Shown here: positions 10,121 through 21,280 of the stretch, piece by piece
How positions within the stretch are numbered: the stretch's first letter is position 1
How the letters are laid out: each line of letters begins with the position of its first letter
Source: Dromiciops gliroides
Lineage: Eukaryota > Chordata > Mammalia > Microbiotheria > Microbiotheriidae
Length of the DNA stretch: 64,000 nucleotides
Assembly: GCF_019393635.1 (NCBI RefSeq)
Contig: NC_057867.1
Location: forward strand, 64,607,492-64,671,491
Direction: 5' to 3'
Program-made: the position numbers and the translations under genes
Notes under the pieces: model-generated
What the model saw: the letters and a program-made list of their open reading frames with translations, nothing else
What the model was told of the DNA's origin: nothing
Databases searched by the model: none

Positions 10121-10369
10121 ATAATTTTATAAATAATATCTCATAACAACATTGGTAGGTAAGTGCCATTCTTATTCCCATTTTATAATTGTAGAAACTG
10201 AAGTTAAGTGACTTGCCCAGGGTCACACAGCTAGTAAGTGTCTGAAGTTGAATTTGAACTCAGGTCTTTCTGACTCCAGGCCCAGTGTTCTAGACATCGT
10301 GCCACCTAGCTGCTAAAAAAAAAAATCCAAACAGGGATTTTGATTACATTTATAGCAATATGGTCTCTG

Positions 10370-10640
10370 GAAGGAGGGAAGAGACAGTCCTGCTGTAATC
10401 TGTCCTGCTCAGGTCACATCTGGAGTATTGTGTTCTGTTGTGGGTATCACAATTTAGGAAGAGAGTACCCTGAGAAGATGTCAGGATGGCTACAGATGGA
10501 GACCATGCCATATCAAGGTCAGCTGAAGGAAATGGGAATGTTTAACCTGAAGAAGTACAAACTTACGAGAGACTTGACTATGAGTATCTGAAGGGCTGTA
10601 ACAACAAAGATGACAAATGCTCCTACTCCTGAGCTAGTTT
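10370..10640 (+). mobile_element. CR1/L3-type LINE 3' fragment
   Basis: CACATCTGGAGTATTGTGTTC, ACCATGCCATATCAAGGTCA, GAATGTTTAACCTGAAGAAG and CTGAAGGGCTG follow the order of the 3' ORF2 region of CR1/L3 LINEs. Same strand as the fragment at 8870. Confidence 0.6.
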
Positions 10641-10658
10641 CTCTGTTTATAAAGACAT

Positions 10659-10820
10659 GGGGCGGGGGGGAGGGGGGCGCAGTGGATAGAGCACCAGCCC
10701 TGGAGTCAGGAGGACCTGAGTTCAAATCTGGCCTCAGACACTTGACACTTACTAGCTGTGTGACCCTGGGCAAGTCACTTAACCCCCACTGCCCCGCAAA
10801 AAAAAAAAAAAAAAAAAAAA
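10659..10820 (+). repeat. SINE, full length
   Basis: Duplication AAAGACAT at 10651-10658 and 10821-10828; the head is G-rich and altered. Confidence 0.9.
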
Positions 10821-10849
10821 AAAGACATCAGGGATCTATATAGGCAAGG

Positions 10850-11440
10850 GAATAAGCCTCACTATCCATACAGGAAAAACCAAGTGGACAAAAAATGAAT
10901 ATGATGTATGGCTGAATGAACAGCCCATGAAGCTTATCCCTCATTGTACATATCTTAGACACTGTAAGTGGATAATAAATTGGGGCAAGAATTGAAGTGC
11001 TAGAGAGCAGGCTGGATTGCCTTCGGGAAACTATGAAATTATTTAAATGAGTCTAAAGTTCTTCTTGAAACAAAGGTCCATCTTTTTAATATGGTACAAG
11101 GCTGGCTGCAAATCAGGAAACACTTCAATCTCTGAAGAACTGAATTTAAGGATCTCTCAAAGGGTAACATGGTGTGAATCAGCAGGCTATAGTCCAAGAA
11201 GGGGGATTGTGGAGAGTTCATATGACAGGCATGAATGGAAATACAAGATAGCCTGATCATATGACGAAAGCAACAGCAACTAACTGATGGATGCCCAGAT
11301 ATTCCACTGGGATTTTTGAAAAGGCAAGAGGAATTGAGGAAGACCCCCATCACAGGAGTAGACATCTTTGCAGGGAATGTCCACATTAGTGAGATCATAG
11401 ATGCATACATATAAGTGCTGGAGTATTTGAGCAAGGGGAA
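10850..11440 (+). mobile_element. RTE-type LINE fragment, 3' part of ORF2
   Basis: Plus-strand frames give GKTKWTKNEYDVWL, then RAGWIAFGKL-like coding sequence (CAGGCTGGATTGCCTTCGG), LETKVHLFNMVQ-like and ISQRVTW. These match the segment after the RT domain in RTE LINEs. Several frame breaks. The minus-strand 131-codon frame over it is a shadow. Confidence 0.55.
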
Positions 11441-11444
11441 AGTT

Positions 11445-11980
11445 CTGGCCCAATAACTCCCTTGCTAGAAGTGTGAGCTCTTCAGGAAAAACAAACAAAC
11501 AATAAGAACTCTAACAAGGGTCCAGAGAAGGGCAGGGGATCCATGACTTCCTGGAATGCAATTTGGTTGGGTATTTGTGTCCAATTCTCTGTGCCAGGGG
11601 TTTCTTTTTTCCCTTTCCTGCCCCGGCAGTGGTTGCAATGCAGTTGGCCCAAACTCAAGCAAAGCTTTCCTGCACTGTAAAAACCCCATTGTCGATCCGT
11701 GCCTTGACACATGACATATCAAAACATGCCTACAAGCCCAGATGACAGCCGCTCATACACTCACTGGGATTGAAGCTAAGGGTGCCAAAACCAAACTCAC
11801 ATTCTGATTTTTACAAGCGGATTTTTAAAAGTCATTAAGCTTTGCTCACTACTTTGCAATTTAAAAAAGAACATTAGTAAATGGGAAGGAACGCCACTTT
11901 TTTTTTGAGGGGGGGGATTATACACCTTTACTTTTGGACTTCAAGAGTGTGTCATTTTGCCACCACCTCCACAAGCACAG
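11445..11980. other. Unassigned intergenic sequence
   Basis: No element or gene recognised; overlapping open frames at 11465-11745 on both strands look like chance. Confidence 0.4.
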
Positions 11981-11984
11981 GTCA

Positions 11985-12135
11985 CAACCTTTCTGTGGCT
12001 CTGCCACTTACTAGTTATATGGCCCGTGGCAAGTCCTTTAACTTGGCGGGGGGGGGGGGGGGGGGGGGGTGCTTCAGTTCCCTTACTGTCAAAGGAGAAG
12101 GCTGGATTGGCTGATCTCAATGATCTCAGATGTTC
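11985..12135 (+). repeat. MIR-type SINE with a 22-base G run
   Basis: TGCCACTTACTAGTTATATG, GGCAAGTCCTTTAACTT, then G22 (12048-12069), then CTTCAGTTCCCTTACTGTC. Confidence 0.6.
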
Positions 12136-12139
12136 AAAC

Positions 12140-12960
12140 AGGTGGAGAAGAAGCAGCGGGGAGCATCTGGTGTGTGGGGGTGGAGAGAACAGGATGGGGA
12201 GTCTGCAGACCGCTTAGCTTAGGGTATTTAAGCTGAGGAAGTCAGAAGGCCATGTTTGCTCTTGTCAGCTGACCCAAAAAGACTGTCATGTTGAGGGATG
12301 CAGATGTTAACATTCCAGGTGACACCAGAGGGCAGAGCTGAGTAGGAGTTGTGCATGGAAGTTGGTTTCTGTCATTTAAAAAAACATTTTCAGGGCCCAT
12401 TTATAAGCCACAAAAGGAAATCCATCTTATTCTTTTCTCCTCACGTCTCCATTTTGACTCAAGATGGGAGATGGTCTTTGAGAGCATCCCTCCCACCAAA
12501 ATGATGCTATGGCCCACTGCATTTGCAGTAGTGAGATGGAGCCCACCCCATCAGTCATGAGGTCTGTAGTGATACCGTCCTAGTTTGGGAAGACCCATCA
12601 GAGCTTGGGCTCCACTTAGGGAACATCAGCAGGAGTCCTTCTCACACTTTACCCCCACCGCCTTCTGGTGACACTGAGCTGCTTTGTCCCTCACCCATGG
12701 CACTCCCTCTCCTAACTCAGGCCTTCTCCAATGGCTGCCCATGGCTCCTCAATTTGGACTCCTAGCTTCCCTGGATGCCTTCACCCAATTCAAATCCCAC
12801 CAGTTTACCTTAGCTTTATATTTATGTTGTGGATATTTAGAGAGGACTTGTCTCCCCCATTGGAACATTCACTGAGAGGCACTGTTTCATTCTTTTTATT
12901 TGTATTCTCAGGCCCTACTAGAGTGCCCCCGCCCATAAGTAAGCACTTCAAAACTTGCTG
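12140..12960. other. Mostly unassigned sequence, with an L2-like tail
   Basis: No gene seen. 12840-12965 looks like a weak L2 3' tail (AAGTAAGCACTTCAAAACTTGCTGA). Confidence 0.4.
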
Positions 12961-12965
12961 ATGGA

Positions 12966-13450
12966 TTGAGGAACTTCTCCAAAATCCTCAGTGGCTTCTT
13001 GTTGCCTCTATGGATGAAACGGAAACCCCTCGGCCAGGCATGCAAACCCTCCACAATCTGGCTGCCACCTCATTTTCTGGAAATATTGCACATGATTTCC
13101 CTTTTAGAGATTTTATATGTGGACTACTTGATGTTCCCTAAACTAGGTACTTAGCCTCCTGATTCATTCAGCCTTGGCCCAGGCTGTCCCCATAGGCCTT
13201 GAACGTGCAGCTCTTTTCCTCCCACTTGTTGTAATCATTAACTTTCTACAAACCTCCACTGAAGTACCATTTCTTCTGCAAAGTTCTCCCTGTTCTCCCT
13301 AACAAACAGTAAGTGCTCTCCCTGCCCAAATGATCTTGTTTTTAATTATCTGTGGACATGTGGTACCTCTCAGGATGTAAGTTCCTTGAAGCAAGGGACT
13401 TTGGGGGTTGCCATTATATCCCTAGCACTCACACAGTGCCCTCCAGGTAG
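12966..13450 (+). mobile_element. L2 LINE 3' fragment
   Basis: Contains CCTCCACAATCTGGCTGCC, the CTCCACTGAAGTACCATTTC segment and a 3' tail near GGTAGTGGGCACTGAA; the order is that of L2. Confidence 0.6.
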
Positions 13451-13474
13451 TGGGCACTGAACAGAACTGTAGGA

Positions 13475-13560
13475 TCATCGATGTAGAGCTAGCAAAAGCC
13501 TTTGAAATCACCCATTTTCCAGATGAGGAAACAGAGGTCTGGAGAGGTACCATACTTCCT
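13475..13560 (-). repeat. MIR-like tail fragment
   Basis: Contains TTCCAGATGAGGAAACAGAGG, the conserved core-tail of MIR/THER elements. Confidence 0.45.
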
Positions 13561-13680
13561 TCAAATAATAAATGATTATTGAATTGAAGTAACACTAAGG
13601 TTAGAAATGGTTAGTTAAGGTTAGATCCCCTTGTCAGGGACATCACAGGGGGATTGTTGTTTGTTCAAAAGTCATACTTT

Positions 13681-13839
13681 AGGAGCGGCTAGGTGGCACA
13701 GTGGATAAAGCACCGGCCCTGGATTCAGGAGGACCTGAGTTCAAATCCGGCCTCAGACACTTGACACTTACTAGCTGTGTGACCCTGGGCAAGTCACTTA
13801 ACCCCCATTGCCCCGCAAAAACAAAACAAAACAAAAAAC
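13681..13839 (+). repeat. SINE, full length
   Basis: Perfect 14-base duplication AAAAGTCATACTTT at 13667-13680 and 13840-13853, so a recent insertion. Confidence 0.95.
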
Positions 13840-13867
13840 AAAAGTCATACTTTGGTCGTCTCAAATC

Positions 13868-14045
13868 ATAGGACCGTGGGATTCAGACCTAGAAGAGACC
13901 TTAGAAATGATGTAATCCAACCTCTTCATTTTATGGGTAACATGACCTTGGCCCAGAAGGGGGAAACAATTTGCCCAGGGCTACACAGCTAGTAAGAAGC
14001 AAAGACAAGACTGCAATTTAGGTCCTCTGACTCTATTTCTCATAT
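13868..14045 (-). repeat. MIR/THER-type remnant
   Basis: GAGACCTTAGAAATGATGTA, AACCTCTTCATTTTATGG, then GCCCAGGGCTACACAGCTAG. Confidence 0.55.
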
Positions 14046-14154
14046 TCTTTCCAGCACATCACACTACTAACTCTGTGCCCTTTGTCACCCTCATCACCTC
14101 ACTAAGAGGACCAGGAGCAAACATGGGTGGACCCAGGCCCCTCCAGAGAGGGAA

Positions 14155-14598
14155 TTGTAATGATTGGAATGACGCCACCTACTGGAGACTTGCTGTGGAA
14201 AGCTCCACCATGAGGAAAATGCCTCAGAGGCATTGTGGCTTTTCCTTGGCGTCAGGAAATGATGTTTGCTCATGGGTGCTGTCTATCAAGGCTACCAGCC
14301 AATCAACTTGAGAAGCCTCCTATGGTCTGGGAGGAGACAGGAAGGAGGAAAGGGAGCCTGCGCAAAGAACGCTGGCCTTTTTTGGCTTCCTGACTTGATG
14401 GTGGTGGCGGCAGAGGACTTCACAGGAAATTTGAGGAAAGATAGGAATGCCAGGCTGTTAGAATTCTGTTCTCAATCTTTTTCTTTCTATTTTCCAATAA
14501 ACCCTTAAAAACCTAAACTCGTTTTATCAGTGATTTTTAGTCAGTTTCCCCCAAACTGGGGGAACAGATTAGAATCCACATTTAGAATCTTAAATTAC
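14155..14598 (+). mobile_element. Solo LTR-like fossil of an endogenous retrovirus
   Basis: Starts near TGTAATGATTGGAATGACGC and ends near CTTAAATTACA, about 440 bases. It has an AATAAA at about 14498 followed by an R/U5-like section. No internal coding region is attached on either side. The family is not certain; it looks like a marsupial class II/III type. Moderately old; boundaries approximate. Confidence 0.5.
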
Positions 14599-14864
14599 AC
14601 AGAATTCTCTGTGTATTTATTACTATGTGCAGGAATTGTGGGAGAAGCTGAGGACAGAAATACAAAGAATGAAGCAATGCCTATTCGTTTTAATGGAGGA
14701 GACATACAAAAATACACGAAATACATACAAACATGTACGAAACAAATACATACAAAAATGTACGAAACAAATATTAAGTGAATATGCATATAGAAATGTG
14801 TGCATGTGTACATATAATAGCTAGCCTTTGTGTATATGTGTGTGTGTATTAAATACAAGGTAGT

Positions 14865-14965
14865 GGGGCAGCTAGCTGGCACAGTGGATAAAGCACCGGC
14901 CCTGGATTTAGGAGGACCTGAATTCAAATCCAACCTCAGACACTTGACACTAGCTGTGTGACCCC
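14865..14965 (+). repeat. SINE, 3' truncated
   Basis: Head to TAGCTGTGTGACC, then breaks directly into unrelated L1-like sequence. Confidence 0.85.
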
Positions 14966-15420
14966 AAAACGAAAACTCCCAGGAACATCATAGCCAAAAA
15001 TCCAGAGTTTCTAGATCAAAGAAAAATTACTGCAGACAGCCAAAAAGAAAGCCACAATTCAAGTACTGAGGAGCCACAGTCAGAATCACACATGATTTAG
15101 CAGCCAACACTGTAAAGAAGCAGAAAACTTGGAATATGGTTTCCTAGAAGGCAAAGGATACGGGCTTATAGTCAAGAACAACTTATCCAGAAAAACTGAA
15201 TATAATGCAACAGGGGGAAAAAACGATCTTTAACAAAATAAAATAGAGAACTTCCAAACATTCCTGATGAAAAAACCAGAACTGTATGAGAACTTTGAAA
15301 TTCAAACACAAGAGTTGAGAAACATAAAATGGCAAACGTGAAGGAACAATAATTGATTCAATAAAGATAAACTGCTAACATTCTAACATAGGAAGATGAT
15401 ATGTGTGTCACCTCTGAGCC
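14966..15420 (+). mobile_element. L1-like fragment (class uncertain)
   Basis: A-rich sequence with AACATCATAGCCAAAAATCC, AAGAAAGCCACAATTCAAG and GAACAACTTATCCAG, in the style of mammalian LINE 5'/ORF1 regions. The assignment is from memory of similar repeats and is weak. Confidence 0.35.
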
Positions 15421-15518
15421 CTATCATCATCAGGGATCACACAGGTAGTTTAATTAAATAAGGCTCAAGAGTAGTTCTATTATGGCTTTGTTTGGTTGGG
15501 TTTGGGGGGGGGCAGATT

Positions 15519-15818
15519 GCGGGGCAATAAGGGTTAAGTGACTTGCCCAGGGTCACACAGTTAGTGTCAAGTGTCTGAGGTCACATTTTAATTTTTTTTT
15601 TTTTTAGTGAGGCAATTGGGGTTAAGTGACTTGCCCAGGGTCACACAGCTAGTAAGTGTTAAGTGTCTGAGGCCAGATTTGAACTGAGGTCCTCCTCACT
15701 CCAGGGCTGGTGCTCTATCCACTGCGCCACCTAGCCGCCCCTTCTGAGGTCACATTTGAACTCAGATCCTCCTGAATCCAGGGCCGGGGCTTGATGCACT
15801 GAGCCACCTAGCTTCTCC
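15519..15818 (-). repeat. SINE (outer) interrupted by a second SINE
   Basis: The outer copy is 15519-15589 plus 15743-15818. TCTGAGGTCACATTT occurs on both sides of the inner element (15574-15588, 15743-15757). Confidence 0.92.
15590..15742 (-). repeat. SINE (inner), inserted in the SINE at 15519
   Basis: Complete copy of the TTGCCTCAC-tail subtype; it is the younger of the two because the other is split by it. Confidence 0.92.
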
Positions 15819-15877
15819 TGGTTCTATTGTTTTGATGATCTTAAGAAAGGGATGAAAAAAAAAAGAAAGGGATAGAG

Positions 15878-16025
15878 CGGGGCAGCTAGGTGCCACAGTG
15901 CATCAAGCCCCGGCCCTGGATTCAGGAGGACCTGAGTTCAAATCCGGCCTCAGGCACTTGACACTTACTAGCTGTGTGACCCTGGGCAAGTCACTTAACC
16001 CCCATTGCCCTGCCAAAAAAAAAAA
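15878..16025 (+). repeat. SINE, full length, inverted to the nested pair
   Basis: Shares the rare variant GTGCATCAAGCCCC with the outer SINE at 15519-15818, where other copies read GTGGATAAAGCACC. Confidence 0.92.
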
Positions 16026-16329
16026 GAGAGAGGGAGAGAGAGATGGAGAGGTAAAGAGGAATACACTGGGAGGGGAGAAATGTTAGAAAAAAAATATCTT
16101 GCATTATTTGGGTACACAGACATCGGTATAAATAAGGAGTGGGGAGCGGGGAGCATCTAACACTTTAACCTCACTTTCATCTGAACTGATTAAAAGAATA
16201 ATACACACACAGAGTTGAGTACAGAAATACATTTTATTCAATAGGAAAATAGAAGGGAACGGGGGAAGGGAAATTAGAGGAAGAGCAGATTAAGGGAGAT
16301 ATTATTGCAAGAGAAACAAACTCTAAGTG

Positions 16330-16710
16330 TGTACAAATATATTTATAGATCCTTTTGAGGTGACAAAGAATGGAAATCTGAGGGAGTGCCCATAAATTGG
16401 GGAATGGTTGAGCAAGTTCTGGTATATAAATGTGATAAAAGACTACTGGAAGAAATGATGGAGAGGGTTACAGAGAAACCTGGGAAGACTTGTATGAATT
16501 GATTTAGAGTGAAGTGTACAGAACCAGGAGAACAATTCATACAATTATGGCAAATATGATAAAAACAAACAACTTTTAAAAAGTTAGGAACTCTCATCAG
16601 TGTAATGACCAACTATGACTCGAGGACTAATGCTGAAACATGCTACTCTCCTCCTAAGAAAGAGGTGAAGGACTTAGTGCAAAATGAGACAAATATACTA
16701 TTTTGGGCAT
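16330..16710 (+). mobile_element. L1 3' UTR fragment
   Basis: CCCATAAATTGGGGAATGG, AGTGAAGTGTACAGAACCAG and AGAAAGAGGTGAAGGACTTA: same family as 17280-18000 but an older subfamily. Confidence 0.7.
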
Positions 16711-16786
16711 GGCCAAATTAGAAATTTGTTTCAATGTTCGTAATAGGGTTTGTCTTTCTTTAGTTCTCAAGAAGGGGCAGATGAGG

Positions 16787-16945
16787 GGGCAGCTAGGTGG
16801 CGCAGTGGATAGAGCACCGGCCCTGGAGTCAGGAGTACCTGAGTTCAAATCCGGCCTCAGACACTTAACACTTACTAGCTGTGTGACCCTGGGAAAGTCA
16901 CTTAACCCCAATTGCCTCACTAAAAAAAAAAAAAAGAAAGAAAAA
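16787..16945 (+). repeat. SINE, full length
   Basis: Perfect 18-base duplication AAGAAGGGGCAGATGAGG at 16769-16786 and 16946-16963. Confidence 0.95.
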
Positions 16946-16999
16946 AAGAAGGGGCAGATGAGGGGAAGGCAGATTTTTGCTGATTGAAAAAATATTTTT

Positions 17000-18000
17000 A
17001 ATGTTTTTTAAAAAGAAAGTGATACCTATCACAGTGGCAAATACAACAAAAATGGAAAATGTTGGATGTTGGAGGGAATGTTGGAAAGCTGGGACTCTAA
17101 TCCATCATTGGTGGAGTTGTGAAAAGATCCAGCCATTCTGGAGAGCAATTTGGAACTATGCACAAAGGGCCATTGAACTGTGCATGCCCTTTGACCCAGC
17201 AATACCACTCCTAGGGTTGTATCCCAAAGATGTACCCAAAAAGATAAAAAGACCTATTGCACAAAAATATTTATAGCAGCTCTTTTTGTGGTGGCTAAGA
17301 ATTGGAAATCAAAGGAATGCCCATCAACTGGGGAATAGCCAAACTATGGTATATGATGGTGATGGAATATTATTGTGCTATAAGAAATGACAAGCAGGAT
17401 GACTTCAGAAAGGCCTGGGAAGACGTGTATGAAATGATGTATAGTGAAGGAGCAGAACCAAGAGAACATTGTGCACAGAGACAGAAATATTGTTTGATGA
17501 AGAACTGTGAATGACTAGACTATTCTCAACAATACAATGATCCAAGACAGTCCCAAAAGACTATTGATGAGGGGGCAGCTATGTGGCACAGTGGATAAAG
17601 CACTGGCCCTGGATTCAGCAGGATCTGAGTTCAAATCCTGCCTCAGACACTTGACACTTACTAGCTGTGTGACCCTGGGCAAGTCACTTAACCCCTATTA
17701 CGCTGCAAAAAAAACAAAAAGATTACTGATAAAACATACTATCCATCTCCAAAGAAAGAACTGATATTGATGGAATAGACCGAAGCATGCTATTTTTCAC
17801 TTTCTTTTCATTTTTTCTTTTAACCAAGTTTTCTTGTACAAAATGACAAATATGGAAATATTTGATTACGGTAACATAATCATACATGTATAACCCGTAT
17901 CTGATTGTTTGCTGCCTCAGGGAGGGGAGAGGGGAGGGAGGGAAAGAGGGATAAAAATTGGAACCCAAAACTATAAATAAAAATGTTTATTATTAAAAAA
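17000..18000 (+). mobile_element. L1 3' end (ORF2 C-terminus and 3' UTR), split by a SINE
   Basis: Frame 16977-17276 carries WWSCEKIQPFWRAIWNY and PFDPAIPLLGLYPKD, the ORF2 C-terminus of L1. It continues through MEYYCAIRND to the 3'UTR and ends in TAAAAATG/oligo-A. 5' truncated. Confidence 0.9.
17571..17720 (+). repeat. SINE, full length
   Basis: Inserted in the L1 3' UTR; diverged duplication AAAAGACTATTGAT / AAAAAGATTACTGAT. Confidence 0.9.
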
Positions 18001-18339
18001 AGAAAGTGATAGAGGAAATATTAATAATGAAGATTAAACATTTTTTAAAAGACAACTTTGAAAATTTTAGAAAACTGATCAATGCAAGAATAAGCCGTGA
18101 GTCAAAAAGAATGAAGATGAATCATATCATTTACCTCCTGACAGAGAAGTAATGAACTTAAAATTCAGAAAGAAATGCATTTTTGAACATGGCTAATGTA
18201 GAGTTTATTTTGCCAGACTATGTAGATATGTATTGAAGGATTTGTTTTTTAATTTTTTTTCATTTTATCAATTGAAAGGGGGTGAGGGAGGAGAGAAGGT
18301 ATTGCAAGGGACAGATTAAATCTTTTAAAATTTATTATT

Positions 18340-19405
18340 TTATGGTCAAAGGATATGAACAGGCAGTTTTCTGATGAAGAAACCAAAGCTATCTATTCCC
18401 ATATGAAAAAATGCTCTAAATCTCTAATGATTAGAGAGATGCAAATTAAAACAACTCTGAGGTACCACCTGACACCTATCAGATTGACTAAAATGACAAA
18501 AAAGGAAGATAATAAATGTTGGAGAAGCTGTGGGAAAATTGGAACACTAATGCATTGTTGGTGGAGCTGTGAACTGATCCAACCATTCTGGAGAGCAATT
18601 TGGAATTATGCCCAAAGGGCGATAAAGCTGTGCATACCCTTTGACCCAGCAATTCCACTTTTAGGTCTTTTTCCCAAAGAAATCATGGAAGGGGGAAAGG
18701 GACCCACATGTACAAAAATATTTATAGCTGCTCTTTAAGTGGTAGCAAGGAATTGGAAGTTGAGGGGGTGCCCATCAATTGGGAAATGGCTGGACAAGTT
18801 GTGGTATATGAATACAATGGAATACTATTGTGCTGTAAGAAATGATGAGCAGGAGGAGTTCAGAGAAACCTGGAGGGTCTTACGTGAGCTGATGATGAGT
18901 GAGATGAGCAGAACCAGAAGAACATTGTACACAGTATCATCAACATTGAGTGTTGACCTACTGTGATGGACTATATTCTTCTCACCAATGCAATGGTACA
19001 GAAGAGTTCCAGGGAACTCATGATAGAAGAGGATCTCCAAATCCAAGAAAAAAGAAAAAAGAACTGTGGAGTATAGATGCTGATTGAACCATACTATTTC
19101 TTTTGTTTTGGGTGCCGTTGGTTTTTTTTTCTATTTTGAGGTTTTGCATCACTGCTCTGATTTTTTCTCTTGTAACAGGATTAATGCAGAAATAGGATTA
19201 ATGTTATTATGTGTATATATATGTGTGTGTGTATATATATATGTATATAGATATAACCTATATCAGATTACCTGCTGTCTAGGGGAGGGGGGAGGGAGGG
19301 GAGGGAGGGAGAAAAATCTGAAATTGTAAAGCTAGTATAAACAAAAGTTGAGAACTATCTTTACATGTAACGGAAAAAATAAAATACCTTATATGTAAAA
19401 AAAAA
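18340..19405 (+). mobile_element. L1 3' end (ORF2 C-terminus and 3' UTR)
   Basis: Open from 18355 for 127 codons: MNRQFSDEETKAIYSHMKKC, IREMQIKTTLRYHLTPIRL, WWSCELIQPFWRAIWNYAQ, DPAIPLLGLFP. This is the L1 ORF2 C-terminal region. A second piece, MNTMEYYCAVRND, follows after a break. 3'UTR ends near AAAATAAAATACC. 5' truncated. Confidence 0.93.
19210..19252 (+). repeat. (TG/TA)n in the L1 3' UTR
   Basis: GTATATATATGTGTGTGTGTATATATATATG. The reverse-oriented L1 at 58797 has a CA/TA tract at the same place. Confidence 0.9.
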
Positions 19406-19454
19406 AATTTATTACTTTAAAAATAAGCATAAACTTAAAAAAAAAATTTAAACA

Positions 19455-19600
19455 GGGGGCAGCTAGGTGGCTCAGTGGATAAAGCACTGGCCCTGGATTC
19501 AGGAGGACCTGAGTTCAAACCTAGCCTCAGACACTTGACACTTCCTAGCTGTGTGACCCTGGGCAAGTCACTTAACCCTCATTGCCCCTGCAAAAAAAAT
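19455..19600 (+). repeat. SINE, full length
   Basis: Duplication AATTTAAACAG on both sides. Confidence 0.92.
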
Positions 19601-19611
19601 AATTTAAACAG

Positions 19612-19870
19612 AGAGAAAAGAGAATCCTTCTTTTCCAGGAAGAGAGGATCGTCAATAGTGTCAAATGCAGCAGAAATGTCGAAAAGGATTAGGGCTTTGA
19701 AAAGACCATCAGACTTAACCAATAAGAGATCACTGGCATTCTGCGTTACATGACTGACAAACTGGAGGCCTAGACATTTCCTCCAATCTTCCTGACCAAG
19801 GAAGACACAAGTAACCAAATTAATTATCCCAGAATAAAGGGGGATCACCTCTGGCACCTAAAACTGAGGA
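19612..19870 (-). mobile_element. L2/CR1-clade LINE fragment, RT domain
   Basis: Minus-strand frame includes DLLLVKSDGLFKALILFDIS followed by AAFDTID, a recognisable RT palm motif of L2/CR1 LINEs. 5' and 3' truncated. Confidence 0.7.
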
Positions 19871-20014
19871 GGACAAACAAAACAGAACACAAACACTCTT
19901 AGGCCTATTTCTCAGAGCCAGAGTAAAAGAGAGGAAGCAGGGGAAGGAAAGTACTTCCAGTTCAGTTCATGGCATCCACAAAAAGTGCAGCATATAAGAG
20001 TAATGTAAAGAATT

Positions 20015-20551
20015 AATTGTTATTTGAGGTTTTTATGCCTCGGCGCACACTGGCCTGGGGCTCTGTAAACTGCACGGTGCTCCACCCACTGGTTGTAGCC
20101 ATTGCCAGGGCGCTGGCACCTCACGTCATCACCACTCCCCGACGCCTACATGGGCCTGGCAAAATTATAATGATTGGAAGCCTAGTGAGGGGAGTCATGT
20201 GACTGTCAGAGCGGCTATCCCATTGGCTGGGGCTGTGTGGGATGTTTCTAGGTTGGGGGGAAGAGAATTGGGCATTCGAGGTGGAAGCTGAAAAGCGACA
20301 GGCGTTCTGCTGCGTATTTTCAGCTGATTCCTGGGCGCTGGTATTTTTTCAGGTATTATAATTTCCCTTTCCCCATTTTATTTCCTTTCCCTTGATCCTA
20401 CTGATCCTGTTTGTGTTTTTTTTTTTTAAAGTTCGTTCTTGTTAAAATAAATCTTGTTCTGTTTTGAGGGAGGCTGCCGGTCTCCTTCCTTGCCCCAATA
20501 TTGCGGCGAGCCGCTTAGCTAGCACTCCTCAATTAAAAATTGGTCCCTACA
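20015..20551 (+). mobile_element. Solo LTR-like fossil of an endogenous retrovirus
   Basis: A promoter-like left half with CCAAT-type (ATTGG) motifs, an AATAAA near 20446, a 3' part after it, and an end at ...GGTCCCTACA. No primer-binding site or internal coding region follows. Left edge uncertain. Its ATAATGATTGGAAGCC stretch resembles TGTAATGATTGGAATG at 14155, so the two may be related families. Confidence 0.45.
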
Positions 20552-20799
20552 GTAACAGACACAGAACCACTCGGTCTTCCCAGGCCAGTTTTAAAGATGC
20601 AGGCAGACAATTGGAGGGAGCTACCTCCACCCATGTGGTAGGGGACACAGCAGGCACCATATTAGGCAATCTGGGCATCCCCAAAGGCCTCTCGAAGGTG
20701 TCTCCATGCCAGGAAAACTGGACATGTCCAAAGATTCTTGGATTACTCATTTCCCCCATTTGAAATTTGCCATCTTCATTAAATAAGCAGAGGTACTTC

Positions 20800-20944
20800 C
20801 TTTTTTTGCGGGGGCAATGAGGGTTAAGTGACTTACTCAGGGTCACACAATAGTAACTGTCAAGTGTGTGAGGCCGGATTTGAACTCAGGTCCTCCTGAA
20901 TCCAGGGCCAATGTTTTATCTACTGTACCATCTAAGCTGCCCCC
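20800..20944 (-). repeat. SINE, full length
   Basis: Duplication GGTACTTC at 20792-20799 and 20945-20952; somewhat older than average copies. Confidence 0.9.
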
Positions 20945-21280
20945 GGTACTTCATTTTTTTAATGCAGTTCTCTATGGTCTCTGAGACTAGGACTCAAACC
21001 CAAGAAAGGTTTTGGACTTGGAACTGGGACTCTATGAGAATGGAGATAAACTATGAACTTAATCTTCTCCCCAGATGCTGAGGTGGTGTAAGGACCTCTC
21101 ACTTACTGGGGAGTAGATTTGTATGCTTGTGGTTATCTCATGTAACAACAACAATAAAAAACACAAGGAGACAAGGGTGAAAGCAAAAATCAACTAGAAG
21201 AAGTAATAATGGAGGCCTGAAATATTATAGACTAAAGTTCCAACAAGTGAATCAATTTTTTTTGTGAAACTAAACTGCAG

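Larger units (their letters stand above)
9457..10316 (-). repeat. THER1/MIR-type SINE split by an L1 3' end and two SINEs
   Basis: Left part 9457-9510 (CATTTACATAGC...GTTAAGAATTTTATA). Right part about 10119-10316 (AATTTTATAAATAATATCTC to CATCGTGCCACCTAGCTGC). AATTTTATA is repeated at 9499, 9844 and about 10120, marking the nested insertions. Confidence 0.7.

Noticed and set aside
11039-11434. 131-codon minus-strand frame
   Set aside because: Antisense shadow of the RTE LINE fragment on the plus strand.
20552-20760. Internal retroviral region after the LTR-like fossil
   Set aside because: No primer-binding site or recognisable coding motif follows, so a solo LTR is the simpler reading.
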